The notes beneath the pieces are model-generated. The model saw nothing but the letters and a program-made list of their open reading frames with translations. It searched no databases and was not told the origin of the DNA. Shown here piece after piece: positions 21,663 through 34,013 of a stretch of DNA of 64,000 bases. The position numbers and the translations under genes were made by a program. How positions within the stretch are numbered: the first letter of the stretch is position 1; each line of letters starts with the position of its first letter. This stretch comes from Gautieria morchelliformis (lineage: Eukaryota > Basidiomycota > Agaricomycetes > Gomphales > Gomphaceae), in assembly GCA_015179125.1 (NCBI GenBank), contig WHVA01000432.1, forward strand, positions 1-64,000, read 5' to 3'.

Positions 21663-24600
21663 CACTCCCGGATACAAACATTATTGAAGCCCCAACGGAC
21701 ATCCAGCTTAGTAAAGTACCTTGCCCCACGGAGTTGTGTGATTAGTTCAGAAATGAGTGGAATGGGGTACCGGTTCTTGATCGTGATCGCATTCAAGGCC
21801 CGGTAATCCTGCACAAGTCTGAGCGAGCCGTCCTTCTTCTTGATGAAGAACACCGGAGATGCCATGGGTGACTTGGAGGGGCGGATCCTCCCTGTACGGA
21901 GGTTTTCCGCAAGGAATGCATCGAGCTCTACCTGTTCCTTGGGTGACAGCGGGTAGACTTTGCAGTTGGTGGGCTTTGACCCAGGCTCCAACTCGATGGC
22001 ATGGTCCCACAGCTTCTGTGGAGGCAGGGCGTCAAACGACTCCTTGGCAAAGACGTCCTCGAACTCCCGCAGGTACTCCGGAATTTCCGCCTCCACTCTA
22101 CCATGCTTCTTGGAGGCTTCAGCAAGGCGTTGCAAAATATTTCCGGTGGCGCGGATGTGTTCTGCTTCCGGTGGAAGGTTTACGTACAGCAAGCGCTCCC
22201 CTTCCGCCAGAGTGTCTTCCGGGCCGAGTCAGATGACGTCGGAGTCGGAATCGGAATCGGAAGTGGGACCCGGTTCAAATTCCGCTTCCGAGTCTTCTTC
22301 TGCAAGCAGTGGATGGGGGCCAGAACGACATGTCTGTATGAGCCGTTCGGTCTTCCGCTGCTCCTGGCGCTCCTTCCGCACTTCCGACCGGCACGTGTGA
22401 CACTTGGCTGGGCATCGACTCATCAGTACCTTCCGAGTCTGCCAATTGATCTCCGGGTTGTGCTCCTGAAGCCAGGTAAATCCAAGGATGACGTCTTGCT
22501 TCCCCAGGCTGGTGACTGCAAAGGAAGTGCGTTCTGAGTGTCCATCGTAGCAGAGAATTGTGTCTACTATCTCCATGATGGACCCTGCCTCATTGGGGCT
22601 TCCATCCACATTGAACACCAGGATTGCACGTTGCAACTTCCGTGTGCTCAGTCGGTTCCGTTCCACATAGTCCCGGTCTATAAACTGACCAGTGGCCCCA
22701 CAATCGACAAGGGTGGGTCCGGATTTGACTTCCGCCGTATCTGTCGTCTGGATCTCCACCTTAATGACTAGTGACTTGGGGCCAGGGGTGGCAGCAACAA
22801 CATAGCGCTTCGGGAGGTGTCTCTCCCAAGGGCGGATGCGGGATGGATGGGGTGTCGGATTTGGTTTTTGTGTGACTTTATCCGGTGGGTCTCTACGAAG
22901 TGAGGGGTGTGGGGGCTTTTCATTCTTTACTTCAAGACAGGCAAACCGGTTATGTACAAGCAGCAGGGGCATACATCTCACCCACTGCGCGTCACAAAAT
23001 CTGAGGCATCTTCCACTTCCGATGCACCATGTTCCGCATTTTCGGAAATTCCTTCCGCAGTGGGCACTCCGCTTATGTCTGCAAGTGCGAGGAACTCTGG
23101 AAGCAGCTCAAGTTTCTCCTCTGTGGTCATAAGCCGGATGTCAAAGGCTTGGGGGCACTTGCGGGCATAGTGGCCTGGTTGTCGTCATCGGAAGCAGGTG
23201 ATGGTTCCGTCGCCTTTTCTGCGCATGCAGTCAACATCCATCAGGGCAGGGCGACTCTTCAAGGGAGGGGAACTAGGGTTCCTAATAGGAGCAGGCGGAG
23301 CAACCGTCGGAAATATTTTCCATGTGGGAATGAACACACTTCCGGGTTTTGGCACAGGTGGAGTGGGACGAGCGGAACTGCGTGTCATGTTCCGGTTTGT
23401 CTCCACAAAAGCCTCGTTTGCTTCCCTGTTTCAGGACACCCTCCGCACAGCTTGGTACCACCCTTCCGGGTCATCAAAATCTGGAGCTCCATCCCCAAGC
23501 AGCACAACTTGGTTCTGGAGTGTCGGATCAAGCCCTCGTCGGAATTTGATGACGATCGTCTTGTCGTCGTCATACTCCGCAAGGTCGATGAGCTCCTGGA
23601 AGTGGTCAATGTAGTCATCGACTGGATCCTTGGCCTGGTACCAGCTGGTCCCCTCGAGCTTCGTAAGGGCTGTGAGCTGCTCATTTTTTGGGCAGAACTG
23701 GTCGGTGTTGTTGAGGGATAAGGAAGGAGATAGAGACAGACGGAACGGAACACGAAGCGCAACGCACGAGAGAATAGACACTAGCGAGGACACTGTTAAC
23801 TCGCTCAACCGGACTCCTCATGGGAGTGAAGGGCTAAAACCAGTAGATTCGTTGTAACTATGGCGCTACCTACTTATACAATGATTGATATGCGAGCGCT
23901 CGGTCAGGGAACCGCGGAGTGGGAACTAGATAGGTGTATCCTAATGTGGATAGTCCTGGGAAAGTGCTGGTTCACAACACAGGTGGCGCTGGCATAGTAA
24001 AGAAATGAAGCAACATATACCAGTTTATAACAGTCAGAAAATGTTTTCTCGAAGGCGTCCCAGTCCCAGAAGTAGTTCCCCTTGCCCTTTGCTTCATGTC
24101 GGATCACCTTGTTTGCAAAACGGGCTGTGCGATCCGACTTGAAAAAGGACAATGCCTAGTGAATCCGAGCCTGGTCGTTCGGAAAGAGGTCTCCGACAAT
24201 TGCGAAGTAGATGCTGCATGTGTTGAAGAATGCGCGTCCCTTCTCCCGATCTCCGTCAAAGTCCGACGGAGTTGCAGGTTTGACCTTTGCCAACTTTGCG
24301 GACATCCTCTCTTCCGCCAGTTCCGCTTTTCTGAAATCCGGCTCATCCACATTGCATTTCCACCACTTTGTGGAATATCTAACTTAGCCAAAATCGTTTG
24401 TAAGGCTGTTTCAATCGCGTCGGTCTTCATCCGGTTCCGCGTCAATTCCTCCTCCATATTCCGAAGACGATCATCCGGATCCATGTCAGAAGGGGAAATA
24501 TGGGACGGGATTTCCAGGGTTGGGAGCTCGACGTAAGAAGAGGGGCTGTCGTATACCGTGTGCACGGAAGAGGTTGCGATCTCCGAGTCGCTGTCTCCAA

Positions 24601-24690
24601 TTCCGAACGCACCTATGGCAAATGCAACGCGCAGTACGACCGCCGGTCCTCTAGGGGAGAGACTTTTCTGCTGTAAGGGCAACCCTGGCT
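21663..24690 (-). pseudogene. Gypsy-B copy 1: gag, protease and start of RT, 3'-truncated
   Basis: Read leftward. gag occupies about 24682-23000, with a capsid ('PATPSDFDGDREKGRAFFN', 'SFFKSDRTARFANKVI') and a zinc knuckle in which the second Cys codon has become TGA ('ITCFR*RQPGHYA'). The protease (22981-22229) has 'LVDCGATGQFIDRDY' and the closing 'VILGFTWLQEHNPEI'. RT (22192-21663) runs from 'YPLSPKEQVELDAFLAENL' to 'FTKLDVRWGFNN' and stops abruptly, so palm, RNase H and integrase are gone. The second copy at 60813-64000 continues past this point, which fixes the truncation. A probable LTR insertion interrupts gag at 23706-24015. Confidence 0.87.
23706..24015 (-). repeat. Probable 310-bp solo LTR inside Gypsy-B copy 1 gag
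   Basis: The gag reading is lost between 'FSDC' and 'CPKNEQLTALTK'. The intervening block has TGTTG...CAACA ends and, on the minus strand, a TATAAGTAG box. I could not find a clean target duplication, and copy 2 leaves the window before this point, so the exact limits are unproven. Confidence 0.5.
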
Positions 24691-25145
24691 GATTGTGGAA
24701 ATCACACTACCACACAACTGACAAGGGGAAATCCAAAGTATGTATAAATGAACAGAGTATACAAGAGAGGGGATTCTCACCTGACAAGGGGAAATCCAAA
24801 GAGAAAAGTCTAAGGACCCCCAATGTCAGCGAGCCCGTATTATACTACGCTGCGCAGCCAGGGACAACACTTGGCACCCGCCATCAACCCTGCATCCTCC
24901 TGACCTCTCTGACCCTTGATCGACCCTTGATGCCACCTATTACGTGAGTCGCTTGATTTCTGACACTGTTCTGAGAGTGAAGTTGGAAATTGGAGTGGAA
25001 CTGGCAAAGCGAACAGAACTGGTGGAAGTTCTCCCAGAAGCGGGATCATTTCCGAAAGCGGAGGCGGAGATGGAATCGGAACTGGAAGCGGAGTCGGAAA
25101 TGGAGTCAGAACTGGGTGTGGTGTCGGAACTGGAAATGGAAAACA
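24691..25145. other. Junction region with a 21-bp direct repeat and a GGAA-rich tract
   Basis: The motif CTGACAAGGGGAAATCCAAAG occurs twice (about 24717 and 24781). From about 24975 to 25145 a degenerate TCGGAA/TGGAA repeat resembles the composition of the 692-bp solo LTR at 6806-7497. This is probably a remnant of an LTR from that family. No gene is seen. Confidence 0.45.
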
Positions 25146-26121
25146 GGGTGTCCCCTGACAGGAACATCCTGAAATTACATGAGCTTCTGTGCCAGATAGT
25201 TTCCAACCGAGGCCCCCAGCTCATTGCTGAGCTGATTTGAGAACTGTAACCGGATGCTTGGGATTCGGCTGGCCATGACCACTGCATATCACCCACAGGG
25301 AGATGACCAGACAGAATGTGTCAACCAAGAGCTCAAGGAGTACTTTCAGTTTGTCGTGAATGAGAGGCAGGACAACTGGGATGAACTCCTCCCACTTGCA
25401 GAGTTCCAGTATAATAACCATGTCCACTCCTCAACACAAGACCCAGTTCATGCTTGACACTTGCCAGCACCCTCAGATGGGTTTCGAGCCCAATCAGCCA
25501 GACTCTTGGATGGAGCCGGTGAACAAATTTCAAGACCAGATGGAAACCTTGCTTGTGGAAGCACGGTCGGCATTGGTCAAGGTGAAAGACAACATGGCTC
25601 AGTATTACAACCAACACTGAGTCCCCACCCCTGAGTACAACATCAGTGACTGAACCTTCCTCAATGCGAGTGACATCCAGACCACCCAGCCTTCAGCTAA
25701 GCTTGCTCACTGATTCCTTGGCCCCTTTGTGGTAATCCAGAAGGTTGGGAGGAATGTGTACCAGCTGTGCCTGCCCACATTGATGGCTCAGCTGCACCCA
25801 GTGTTCAATGTTGTGAAACTCCTCCTGGCCCCAGAAGACCCAATCCTGGGCCAAGGGCCAGACCCCTGCCGCCACCAGAAATTGTCGACTGGGAGGAACA
25901 CTGTGTCATCAACAAGATTCTCAACAGCTGCTTCCTATGAGGCTGCCTCCAGTTCTTATTCAAGTGGGAAGGCTACGGGTTTGAGGAGAATTCATGGGTC
26001 TCCAAAGATGGTGTCCATGTGCCAGCAAAGGAGTGGGAATTCTACCGGACACACCCAGGAGCATCCCAGAGGGTCAAGTCGGCGGCCTTCCATTCAATAA
26101 TGTCCTTGAGGAAGCAGCACT
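25146..26121 (+). pseudogene. Gypsy-C remnant: integrase core end and chromodomain
   Basis: Degenerate integrase: 'IVSNRGPQLIAELI' (the catalytic D of S-D-R-G is N here), then 'TTAYHPQGDDQTECVNQEL' with the E retained, 'RQDNWDELLPLAEFQYNN' and 'FLGPFVVIQKVGRNVYQL'. A chromodomain is readable in a third frame near 25885-26060 ('DWEEHCVINKIL', 'LFKWEGYGFEENSWV'). Several stops and shifts show it is dead. It ends at a purine tract next to an LTR. Confidence 0.8.
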
Positions 26122-26133
26122 CTAGAGGGGGGG

Positions 26134-26532
26134 TGATGTCAGGGGAACCCCCCTCCAGAGGATATTTCTGGTCTCAGCTTCTGTTCTGACCCAAGGTCCG
26201 GATCCAACCCAAGCACATCCTGAGGGCCAAAGTTCCCAAACCTTTGGCTTTGGGAATTATCTCATAATGGCACCAAGGTTGTGGGTCGAGCCATGTGTTA
26301 AGTGAGTGCTGCAGAGGTGTGGACTTGTGTCAAGAGTGCAGCAGGCATCCCTGACTTCAATCAGGGACACAAGGTATATAGGTAGTGCACGGGCAGCGGA
26401 GGTCCTTAGCTTTTCCTCTTTGGATCCTCCTCTGCCAGACCACATGAATTTCACTGTCCAGGGAGAGTTGCCCTTACACAGTCACCTTTCACAATCACAT
26501 CCCAGTTCCACCAGTAGCCTTCATGTGTTAGG
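26134..26532 (+). repeat. Gypsy-C 3' LTR, first of two adjacent LTR starts
   Basis: It begins TGATGTCAGGGGAAC directly after the purine tract TCTAGAGGGGGGG. A GGTATATAGGTAGTGC box lies inside at about 26371. The right limit is set where a second tract-plus-LTR start appears. Confidence 0.55.
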
Positions 26533-26544
26533 CTAGAGGGGGGG

Positions 26545-27110
26545 TGATGTCAGAGGAACTCTGTTCACTCCCATTCGCTCCCATTCATCTTCACTCATGT
26601 TCATCCCCACACTGCCCAAGCTGTTGTTTGAGTGAATGCTTATGTCTTTCAGGGTTTGGTGATCTGGGTAGCATGCCTACAGCGTATAGTTGTAGCTAGC
26701 TGGTGAAGGGGTTCCAGTTTTCTCTTTGCATCCCCTTTCCCCAGGTATGTCTGTGTCATGTATAGTTCCCTATCTCACTTTGGATCCCCCTTTTCCAGTT
26801 CACTGCTTGAGTGTAGAGCATCTAGTGGCCCAATGAACGATGATCTCCTGAGCTACAAGCTCTTTGTGAGAGGGTAGATGATGACTTTCTGTGAGGTTTT
26901 GATTTAGGAAGCTAGCTAAGGTGAGGCGTAGTTGTAAAGAAAAACACAGGGGGTGTGTCTAGCTATAAAATGACAACACAACACATGTCAGAGTACAGAC
27001 TGTGAACAGCTGTAAACCCCTTTTAAGATTTTCCATAGGTTTCATGATGAGAGTTGATGTTTGGGTCTTTCTTGCCATTTTAGGACATCAAAACATTCTC
27101 ATTGGCATTA
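26545..27110 (+). repeat. Second LTR of the same type (right end estimated)
   Basis: GCTAGAGGGGGGG followed by TGATGTCAGAGGAAC repeats the junction found 411 bp upstream. The following 500 bp are non-coding. The end is not determined. Confidence 0.4.
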
Positions 27111-27643
27111 CCCAGCTACTGTCATAACCCATAACTTGTCAAAATAAATATGGGTTATTGGGTATTGGTTATGGTTACAAAATCCCTGCAAAGCAACTTG
27201 GGAGGGAAAATGTATGGCCTATAAGGAAGTATGGCTTATCTAAGGTATCTGTCGGAGGGAGTCTACTGTAGTACCCTTGCTCGGAAAAAGAGCAGATACT
27301 TATGCTTGTTAAGCTATTGGCATAATACGCGGAGAAAGCTCGGCAAAAGGTGTCCGATTTCCCACGATTTCCCATATCCCAAATGCCCTTGACGAGCAAG
27401 GGGATTCGGGAGTAGTAGCTGTACGATGGAATTTGAGATTGTCATAAAATCTAACTATAATGTATGGGTCATTCAATGAAATACTAGAGATTGAGCGGTC
27501 GACGGAGATACATCACCCGCTATGGCGCCATAGGAAAGTCATATTAAAGGTGACCAGTAGACTGTAACTAAACGCGCGAAAGAAAGATCCGAAAGCGAGA
27601 TATACGAGGGAAGGGAAAAAAAAAGCTAGAATCCAAGTAACAT
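27111..27643. other. Intergenic sequence downstream of the importin gene
   Basis: Nothing coding is recognised. A 10-bp inverted repeat ATAACCCATA...TATGGGTTAT spans 27124-27158. Confidence 0.4.
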
Positions 27644-30600
27644 TTAACACTTTATCTGCGCCTGAGCGCCACTCTTCTCCCTATTCTCGGCTATGCTCAT
27701 GGCATCCATCAACACAGCCTGCATGTCTACACTGAGAGAGGTAGTCGAGGCCTGGTAACCCGGCGAGTTTTTCATTTGGAATGCTGCCATGATGTAAACA
27801 TGAGCGAAATTAAAGGGCAAGATGAATTGAGAACCAACCAGTCAAGGCGTGCTTGAAGCACACGTATGGGTCGACGTTATCGATAGGGCTAATGAAGCCA
27901 AGCTCCTCCTCTGCCCATTCTTCGTATTCGTCGTCTTCGTCATCTTCATCATCTTCATCACACCCGGTCTGCGGTTGTTCTGCCTTTTCACGGAGACGAG
28001 CGCCCTTATTGAAACATGATTAATAGTTAACTATTTCAATTGCTACAACATACCTCTTTAGCGAGGAATTCCAAGTATTCCGAATCAGCGTCCCACACAT
28101 CGGCATCTTGAATACGGATTGGTAAGCAAAGGACGAGTCAAGTATATGGGGAGGACGAGGCAAGTATATGGGGAAATGAATGACACACCAGCATCCCCCT
28201 CAAGGTTCAAATCATCGACACCATATTCTTCCTCCTCGTCGTCATCCTCATGCGCGTGTTTCTCGAATAGAGTTTTCCGGGCTACGGCACCAACGTCACC
28301 GTGACAACCAGGGGTCACATTTTTCATCACAAACTTACCTTCAATCGCACCAGGCAGCTCCCGAATAATTTTCAGAACACCAGCCACGATCCCTGACCAA
28401 CCCTCTTGAAGACTGAGAGGCACCCTTGTAGGATCCATCTCAAGCAGCTCACAGATCGCGAGAATACTAAGCCTCTTCGAATGCACACGCGGCAACCCTG
28501 CCTCAGAGTTGATAACATTGAACCAAACCTCAAAGAACCTGCGCGTTGCGCCTTGAGCCTCGAGCACTTGAAGAGTCGCACCAGGGTTATAGAGCATTGC
28601 GTTCACAAGTACGTTCAAGTTGGCTATCTTCAGAGCACGTGTCTCTGGAGGAGGATCCAGGCATTTTAAAGCGGCACTGACGAAGGATGGCAAGGCCTGA
28701 CGGACACTTGGATCAGTGACGAACGGTGGCGATGCCGAAGGGACCTACATCATCGATATGGCCTCTCAGGTTGAGGAGAAGGGATTCTGCAACCTTGCTG
28801 CCATTCACACGATCGTTCTCGCCAAGATGCTCACTGTTCATCGCCGTTGTGTAGATATCGACCGCCATGGCACGGTAATCAGGTCGCTGGATGAATACGT
28901 CCTTACCGTAGCTGATGAAGTTGTCCAGGCACGGCAGCATTTCTGCACAGCCTTTGTAAAAGACATCAAGAATGCAACGTGATTGTCACTTGCCTTCCAG
29001 AAAGTCTACAGCGTCTGACTTAAATAGTTTGTATGTGAGCTCGTAGATAGGCCACATGCATGGCGATATGCGACGCAAACTAAATGTCAAACTATCGGCA
29101 AGGTCATACACGTTGCTCAGGAGATCTGGCCGGGGTGTTAGTATGGTACGACGCCAGGTGACATGGAAATTGCTAACCAAGAGCTAGGTTATCCAGGGTA
29201 TAAATGATGATGGGCGCGATGATTTCCTGAAGTTGGGCAAGAATGTCGGTGGACGTGTCCAAAGATGACACGATCTGTTTGAGGAATAGACATGTCAAGA
29301 ATGATCCGTGGCTTCACGGAGGGTGACTCACAGTGAGAATAGTTTTAGACATCCCCATTGCAGCGTACGTCTTGTCATCCCCGAGGTCGTTCAACGAGGT
29401 ATCATAAGTAGTGTCATCTTCCTCGTCAGGTTGGCTTGCGATTGTCTCCTTAACGAGGCGCAGGTACAGTTCGCACTGTTCACGGCATGAGGGTGACTGA
29501 ATGGCAAATTGCGTAGGCACCACTTACCAGGCGTGCAGTGAGCTGAGCAGCAACAGGAAGTAATTCTGCGCTGTAATGCTTGACCATTGTCTCCATGACG
29601 TTGTTAAGCAAGTCCAGGTCTGTGTCATCAGACAACTTAAGAATATCTAAACTGGCGATAAGACCAAGACCGGGTGAGATCATGTCCGAAAAGCGAACCT
29701 TGCACGACCTTGCCGATCATGGGTGTAACGGCAGACTTGACTGTGTATACCCTTAAGTTACCATAGTTTTTTTTTAAGACCAACAGACGATCTTACCAGA
29801 GGCATGTCTTATAATAAGGGCAGTGAGTGCTTCTACGGCAGCTACTCGAACTGGAAGCTCTGGGTCATCCAAAGCCTTGACAACGGCATGGAAATGTTGC
29901 GACAAATTCTATCCGTCCAAGATTAATACCCTTAAAGACATACACGAGCACCTGCGCTCACATTTTCGTTAGTCCATTCTAAATCAAACTTGGAGACACT
30001 AGCCAAAACTTGACACGCCTGGAAACATGTAACGAAGGTTAGTGAGCAGAGTGTGCTATAAATGAATGGCCCTCCGAGAAGTAACTCACGATGTAACGCA
30101 TGTATCCTTCCGGTGCACTGAATTCGTGTAAGATATGCGTCATGAGGAATGTTTCCAATGCGGGCTTGACAGTGGGGTGCCGAACCATACAAGGCGCAAG
30201 GAGAGACGTCATGGAGAGCGCACCGTAGCGCTGTGACGGGGATGCGTTGCTAGTACCAACGGGTTAGCAGGCCAGGCATGGCATGAAGAGAAACGTTCAT
30301 GCATACCTCCCCAGCACAGAGTTGATGAATCCTAGGATGGGAAGGAATGTCGTTTTGGTACGATTCCGTGCCAGGGACATCATGAAACCAGAAGCGGAAG
30401 AGACAGGAGAAGAATAATCTTCGCATTCGTCTAAAAGCAGCCAAACTAAGCGTCACCACACAGTGGGCGATAAATTCATTCCTACCCATGGCTGTCCGCA
30501 CAAAGTCGATAGGGTCATTCTCCCAGTTCTCCTGCCTAGTTTCGTTGAAGGAGAGTTGAGGAAAGACATATGACGACACGAGGCGCTCAAAGTGATCCTT

Positions 30601-31875
30601 GAGAAGTGCCCATGTCGATTTGGGTTTAACACTGTGGGAATAAGCGTCAACGAGCGCATCCTTTCTGCAATTGGCATGCACACCATTCAGTCAAAAATTG
30701 GAATATCAGGTACTGGCATTTGCGGGAGAGCCACACTTGGCCGGACGTGTAGAGATCGAGCTGGTGTAGATATGTTTTAATGATCTCGGGGGCAAACGTG
30801 GTGACAAAGTGTTCGGCAAAAGGCATATACTCCTTAAGAGGACTAGGCAACTGGCTAGGGCTGCCAAACCGATGAAAGAGTCTGTCCAGAGTACCATAGG
30901 CCCATTTCTTGGCCTTCCACCATTCCGAACGTTCTCGCTCAGTCTCATCCTGGGGTAAAGCATCTGGTGAAATTGGAAGGTTGACGACGGCAAAGAAAAG
31001 ACGACCCCAGGGAACAATGGACTCGGCCGTCTGCTGGTGTTGTGACAGATTGTTGACGAGAGTTGACTTGTAGATTTTTAGGATGAGGTGCAGGAGATGC
31101 GGCACCTCAGGCGACTGAGGCGTTAGAGGGGTGGGTGGGGACTGAAGGAGCTGTGTGCCAATATTGACAATAGTTGGAAACGTTTGCTCTACAATTTGAG
31201 GTGTCAGGCGGTCCAGTTGACGATATCTAGGCAGCGTGAGCTGCCAACTGGGAAGAGGCGCGGGATACCACACACCTGAACGCCTTGACAATTTCCAACA
31301 ACACAGTAAGACCAGTCTCGACCTCCCTGATTTCAGAGCTGTTAAGGAGCCGTTTGGTATCATCTAAGAGGTTCGGCCACTGGCTGGGAAAGTCGTGGCT
31401 AATGATGCTCCTAAGCGCGTTCGAGAGTTGGACTTTGATGGGCCTCGACGGACTGGAGATGAGGAGTGGGATGATGCCTGACTTGAGCGCCTGACGATCG
31501 GAAGGAAACACAGGGAATTGATCTCCAACGGCGGCCTTGGACGGATCGAGGAAGTATGACCGTCGAAGTCTGTTTTTGAGATAGACAGAGCACGCCTGGC
31601 GGGTTGCACTGTACCACAGGTATTAAATGATGAGGGCAGAAGTGGGAGGTGGGAGAACTGACAGGTCGACGCCATCACTCCCCACAATCTGCATGAGGGC
31701 TGCGATCATGCCCTCCTGACGCGCTGCCTAGATTGAGGACTATGATCAGAAAACGCGACAAATAGCGCGTGTCGAGCGCGCATACCCTGCGAATATCGAG
31801 TTCTGCTGCTTTCCTGACATTGGGGTCAGGATTGTACGTAGTGGCGAACAAGTTGGAGAGGGTCTGAATGTCCAT
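27644..31875 (-). CDS. Importin-beta family nuclear transport receptor (Nmd5/Sxm1, importin-7/8 type)
   Basis: A multi-exon gene for a RanGTP-regulated karyopherin that carries cargo through the nuclear pore. The ATG at 31875 opens an importin-beta N-terminal repeat ('NPDPNVRKAAELDIRR'). Introns of about 45-110 bp separate the exons. Exon 1 joins to 'AARQEGMIAALMQIVG', and a GTCAGT donor leads to 'ATRQACSVYLKNRLRRSYF', both as in importin-7. Further family marks are 'ISHDFPSQWPNLLDD', 'WWKAKKWAYGTLDRLFHRFG', 'ENDPIDFVRTAM', 'DDKTYAAMGMSKTILT' and an acidic C-terminal tract (D/E-rich near 27900-27980, then 'GFISPIDNVDPYVCF'). The last exon ends '…GAQAQIKC' with TAA at 27644-27646. At least ten exons; I did not fix each border. 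I see no internal stops within the exons traced. The choice between the two yeast paralogues is open. Confidence 0.85.
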
Positions 31876-32613
31876 CTCGACGATGAGGCTTAAAACACTC
31901 TACGCAAGAGATGAGCTTGGAATGTTATATGAACACGAGAATAGTGGAGAGGATGACGTGGTTGTAGAGTAAAAAGCTAAGTTGACTTGGATTGCAAACT
32001 TCTTACGCGTCACATGTCACAGGGTGACACCGCCCTGGCCGTCTCCCAGAAAGGCCTAATCACATTTCGGGCCTGCCGTGTTTCCAGTTCACACTTATTC
32101 ACAATCGCACAAAGGGCTGGAGTCAAAGCCTGAGCTGAACAGATTTCATATCGTCTATGTGGGGTTCAGCCACATCTTTGCTAACTGATGATTGTCTTGT
32201 AGTTCCTTGGGGGCTGTGGCTGCAGTTCGCCAATCCGCATGCCACCGGCAGACCCAAAAGCATATGAATACAGTAAGCATGCGTTTTGCTGTGCTGATAT
32301 ATTTCACACGTGTGCGTGAACTTGCTGGCGAGTATTACTGGCGATCCCAGGAGATGGTACACATACGTCTCATGGACAATTGACCGCAATACCTCGTACA
32401 GGCACAAGATGGCGCATACCACCTGCCTTTCCGGCTCTTGCTACCTAGCGTTCGACGGGCTCGAAAAGAGCCACACACCTCTTTGGAACCGTGTCTTGTT
32501 GGCGTCCGTTTACTGATTCCTGTAGCATCCAAATCATTCAGCCTAGACAGTCTGAGCCACGTTAAATCGAAGGCAGAAGAATGAGTGAAGGCTTACATCG
32601 TGGCGCCTCGAAC
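31876..32613. other. Intergenic region between importin and TANGO2 genes
   Basis: About 740 bp. It should hold the importin promoter on the right of its ATG. A short plus-strand reading near 32240 ('MPPADPKAYEY' then a possible GTAAGC donor) could be the start of a small gene, but I could not find a convincing continuation. Confidence 0.4.
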
Positions 32614-33876
32614 TCAAAGGTGAAAGCGAAATTTTCGCTCATGGGATTCATCTTTATACATCTCTGGTTTGGCATCTGTACCGGAAAGCCACACGTCTCT
32701 CTCGATAAACAAGACTTCTCCAGTTTTTCGGATCAGCAGTACAGTCGAAAGCCGAGTGGCATAATAATTAAGGGGTGGCGTTTTGTCCAGTTGTTCACCG
32801 ACGCTTGTTTCATGACCAGGATGGGCCGTTGCAGGATCAACGCCATCAACTTCGTGGGCGAACGATGGTCCTTGTTTCACACTCACAAGGTTGACGGGGT
32901 CAATCATTATCGTTTCTTGAAATTCATAACGGGTCTTTGGGGGTGAGTGTGTTTTATTCCTGAGGGGGGCATGGGTCAGATGTACAAGAACATAACACTC
33001 CTCCAAGCAAGAACCTGACGTACCGCAAAAGCCCAAAAAGTCTTTCTACCAGAACATTCTCTTCCTCGTGCTTGGCCAGTATGTCTGACAGGTTCTCTCG
33101 ACCCTGCACTACCTTTGGCCACTCTGAGCTTCTCGTTCCCGTAAAGGGATCAACACCATTGGGTACACCATTGGATATACCATTACAGCCACAAGTTTGT
33201 TGATTACCGGGGATAGACGCAATCGGATTGCCCGCACCCCCATTTGAGAGGAGGGTAGCATCGTATTGGAGAGTTCCCAGTGACGTAGCTTGAGCAAGGG
33301 GATCATCCCCGGAACGACTGGTGCGGGATATGTGCGACGGGGCGAGAAGCAGCAGATTAAACCCCGCATAACGCACTTCAGAAGTGGTAAGCTCAGTCAC
33401 GAAGTCAGACATTGCTGTATGCGGAGGAGAACGATTGCGGCAAAGAAATGAGGAACATAGATGTCCCCGTGAAGACGGGAAGTTGACGGCCGGTTCCGTA
33501 ATGTTTGTTCTGCCAGGTCATTATACTGGGAAGTGTGATGGCGCCACATATCTCACAATAGAGCAATTTCTCCTTGATTATTGATACCAAACCATGTCCC
33601 CCCGGCAAGAGTGTCTATACCGGATAGTACAGAGGCTCTGGGAATAACCTCGGGAGGGCTGGACTTTCCTTCATCGGCGTGGCGCTGTGAGAAACCATGT
33701 GATTCAAGAGACTCGAACGAATGCCAATGAGCTCGTTCTGTGGGTCGAGAGAGATACTCGTCCCGGTTGGTACATAGCACTCTATCATGATTAAATAAGT
33801 CATAGGGAAAAGGAGATAGACATTGAGCCCACAAAGAGTACTCATGGACATCTAGACACCAAAATCCAACGCACAT
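32614..33876 (-). CDS. TANGO2/NRDE-family protein
   Basis: The protein starts 'MCVGFWCLDVHEYS'. A 5' intron (GTGGGC...GATAG) joins it to 'LVLCTNRDEYLSRPT', the N-R-D-E signature that names the family, followed by 'GIDTLAGGTWFGINNQGEIALL'. The Cys at position 2 is the nucleophile position of the Ntn-hydrolase-like fold. A variable middle part leads to 'ENVLVERLFGLLR', another intron of about 90 bp, then 'TRYEFQETIMID' and a C-terminus typical of the family ('RLSTVLLIRKTGEVLFIERD…'). TANGO2 proteins are linked to Golgi/ER organisation, mitochondrial lipid metabolism and haem trafficking in animals; the fungal role is not settled. Its start faces the ATG14-like gene 137 bp away. Confidence 0.85.
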
Positions 33877-34013
33877 TACAACCTTGAAATACTCCTAGGG
33901 GCGATAACGGGAGCGTGATGCATTTCGAGGTCCGCTCACATTTGGTCAGCGTCTTTGGCAGCTCGCGTTTACAAATCCTGCCGGTGAGTCGCTGCTGTGA
34001 GTCTTGGTTGCCC
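33877..34013. promoter_or_regulatory. Short divergent promoter region, TANGO2 / ATG14-like
   Basis: Only 137 bp separate the two start codons, so the genes must share a compact bidirectional promoter or use start sites inside each other's leader. No obvious TATA box is seen. Inference from gene positions only. Confidence 0.5.

Noticed and set aside
23029-23721. Plus-strand frame of 230 codons
   Set aside because: The minus strand encodes gypsy gag with a zinc knuckle here; the plus-strand frame is a shadow with no recognisable feature. The same holds for 22001-22537 and 63538-63927.
24717-24801. CRISPR-like direct repeats
   Set aside because: A 21-bp word occurs only twice with unrelated surroundings in a eukaryotic genome; more likely a remnant of a gypsy leader or LTR.
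32123-32422. Small genes between importin and TANGO2
   Set aside because: Overlapping short frames on both strands, no conserved motif and no convincing splice continuation.
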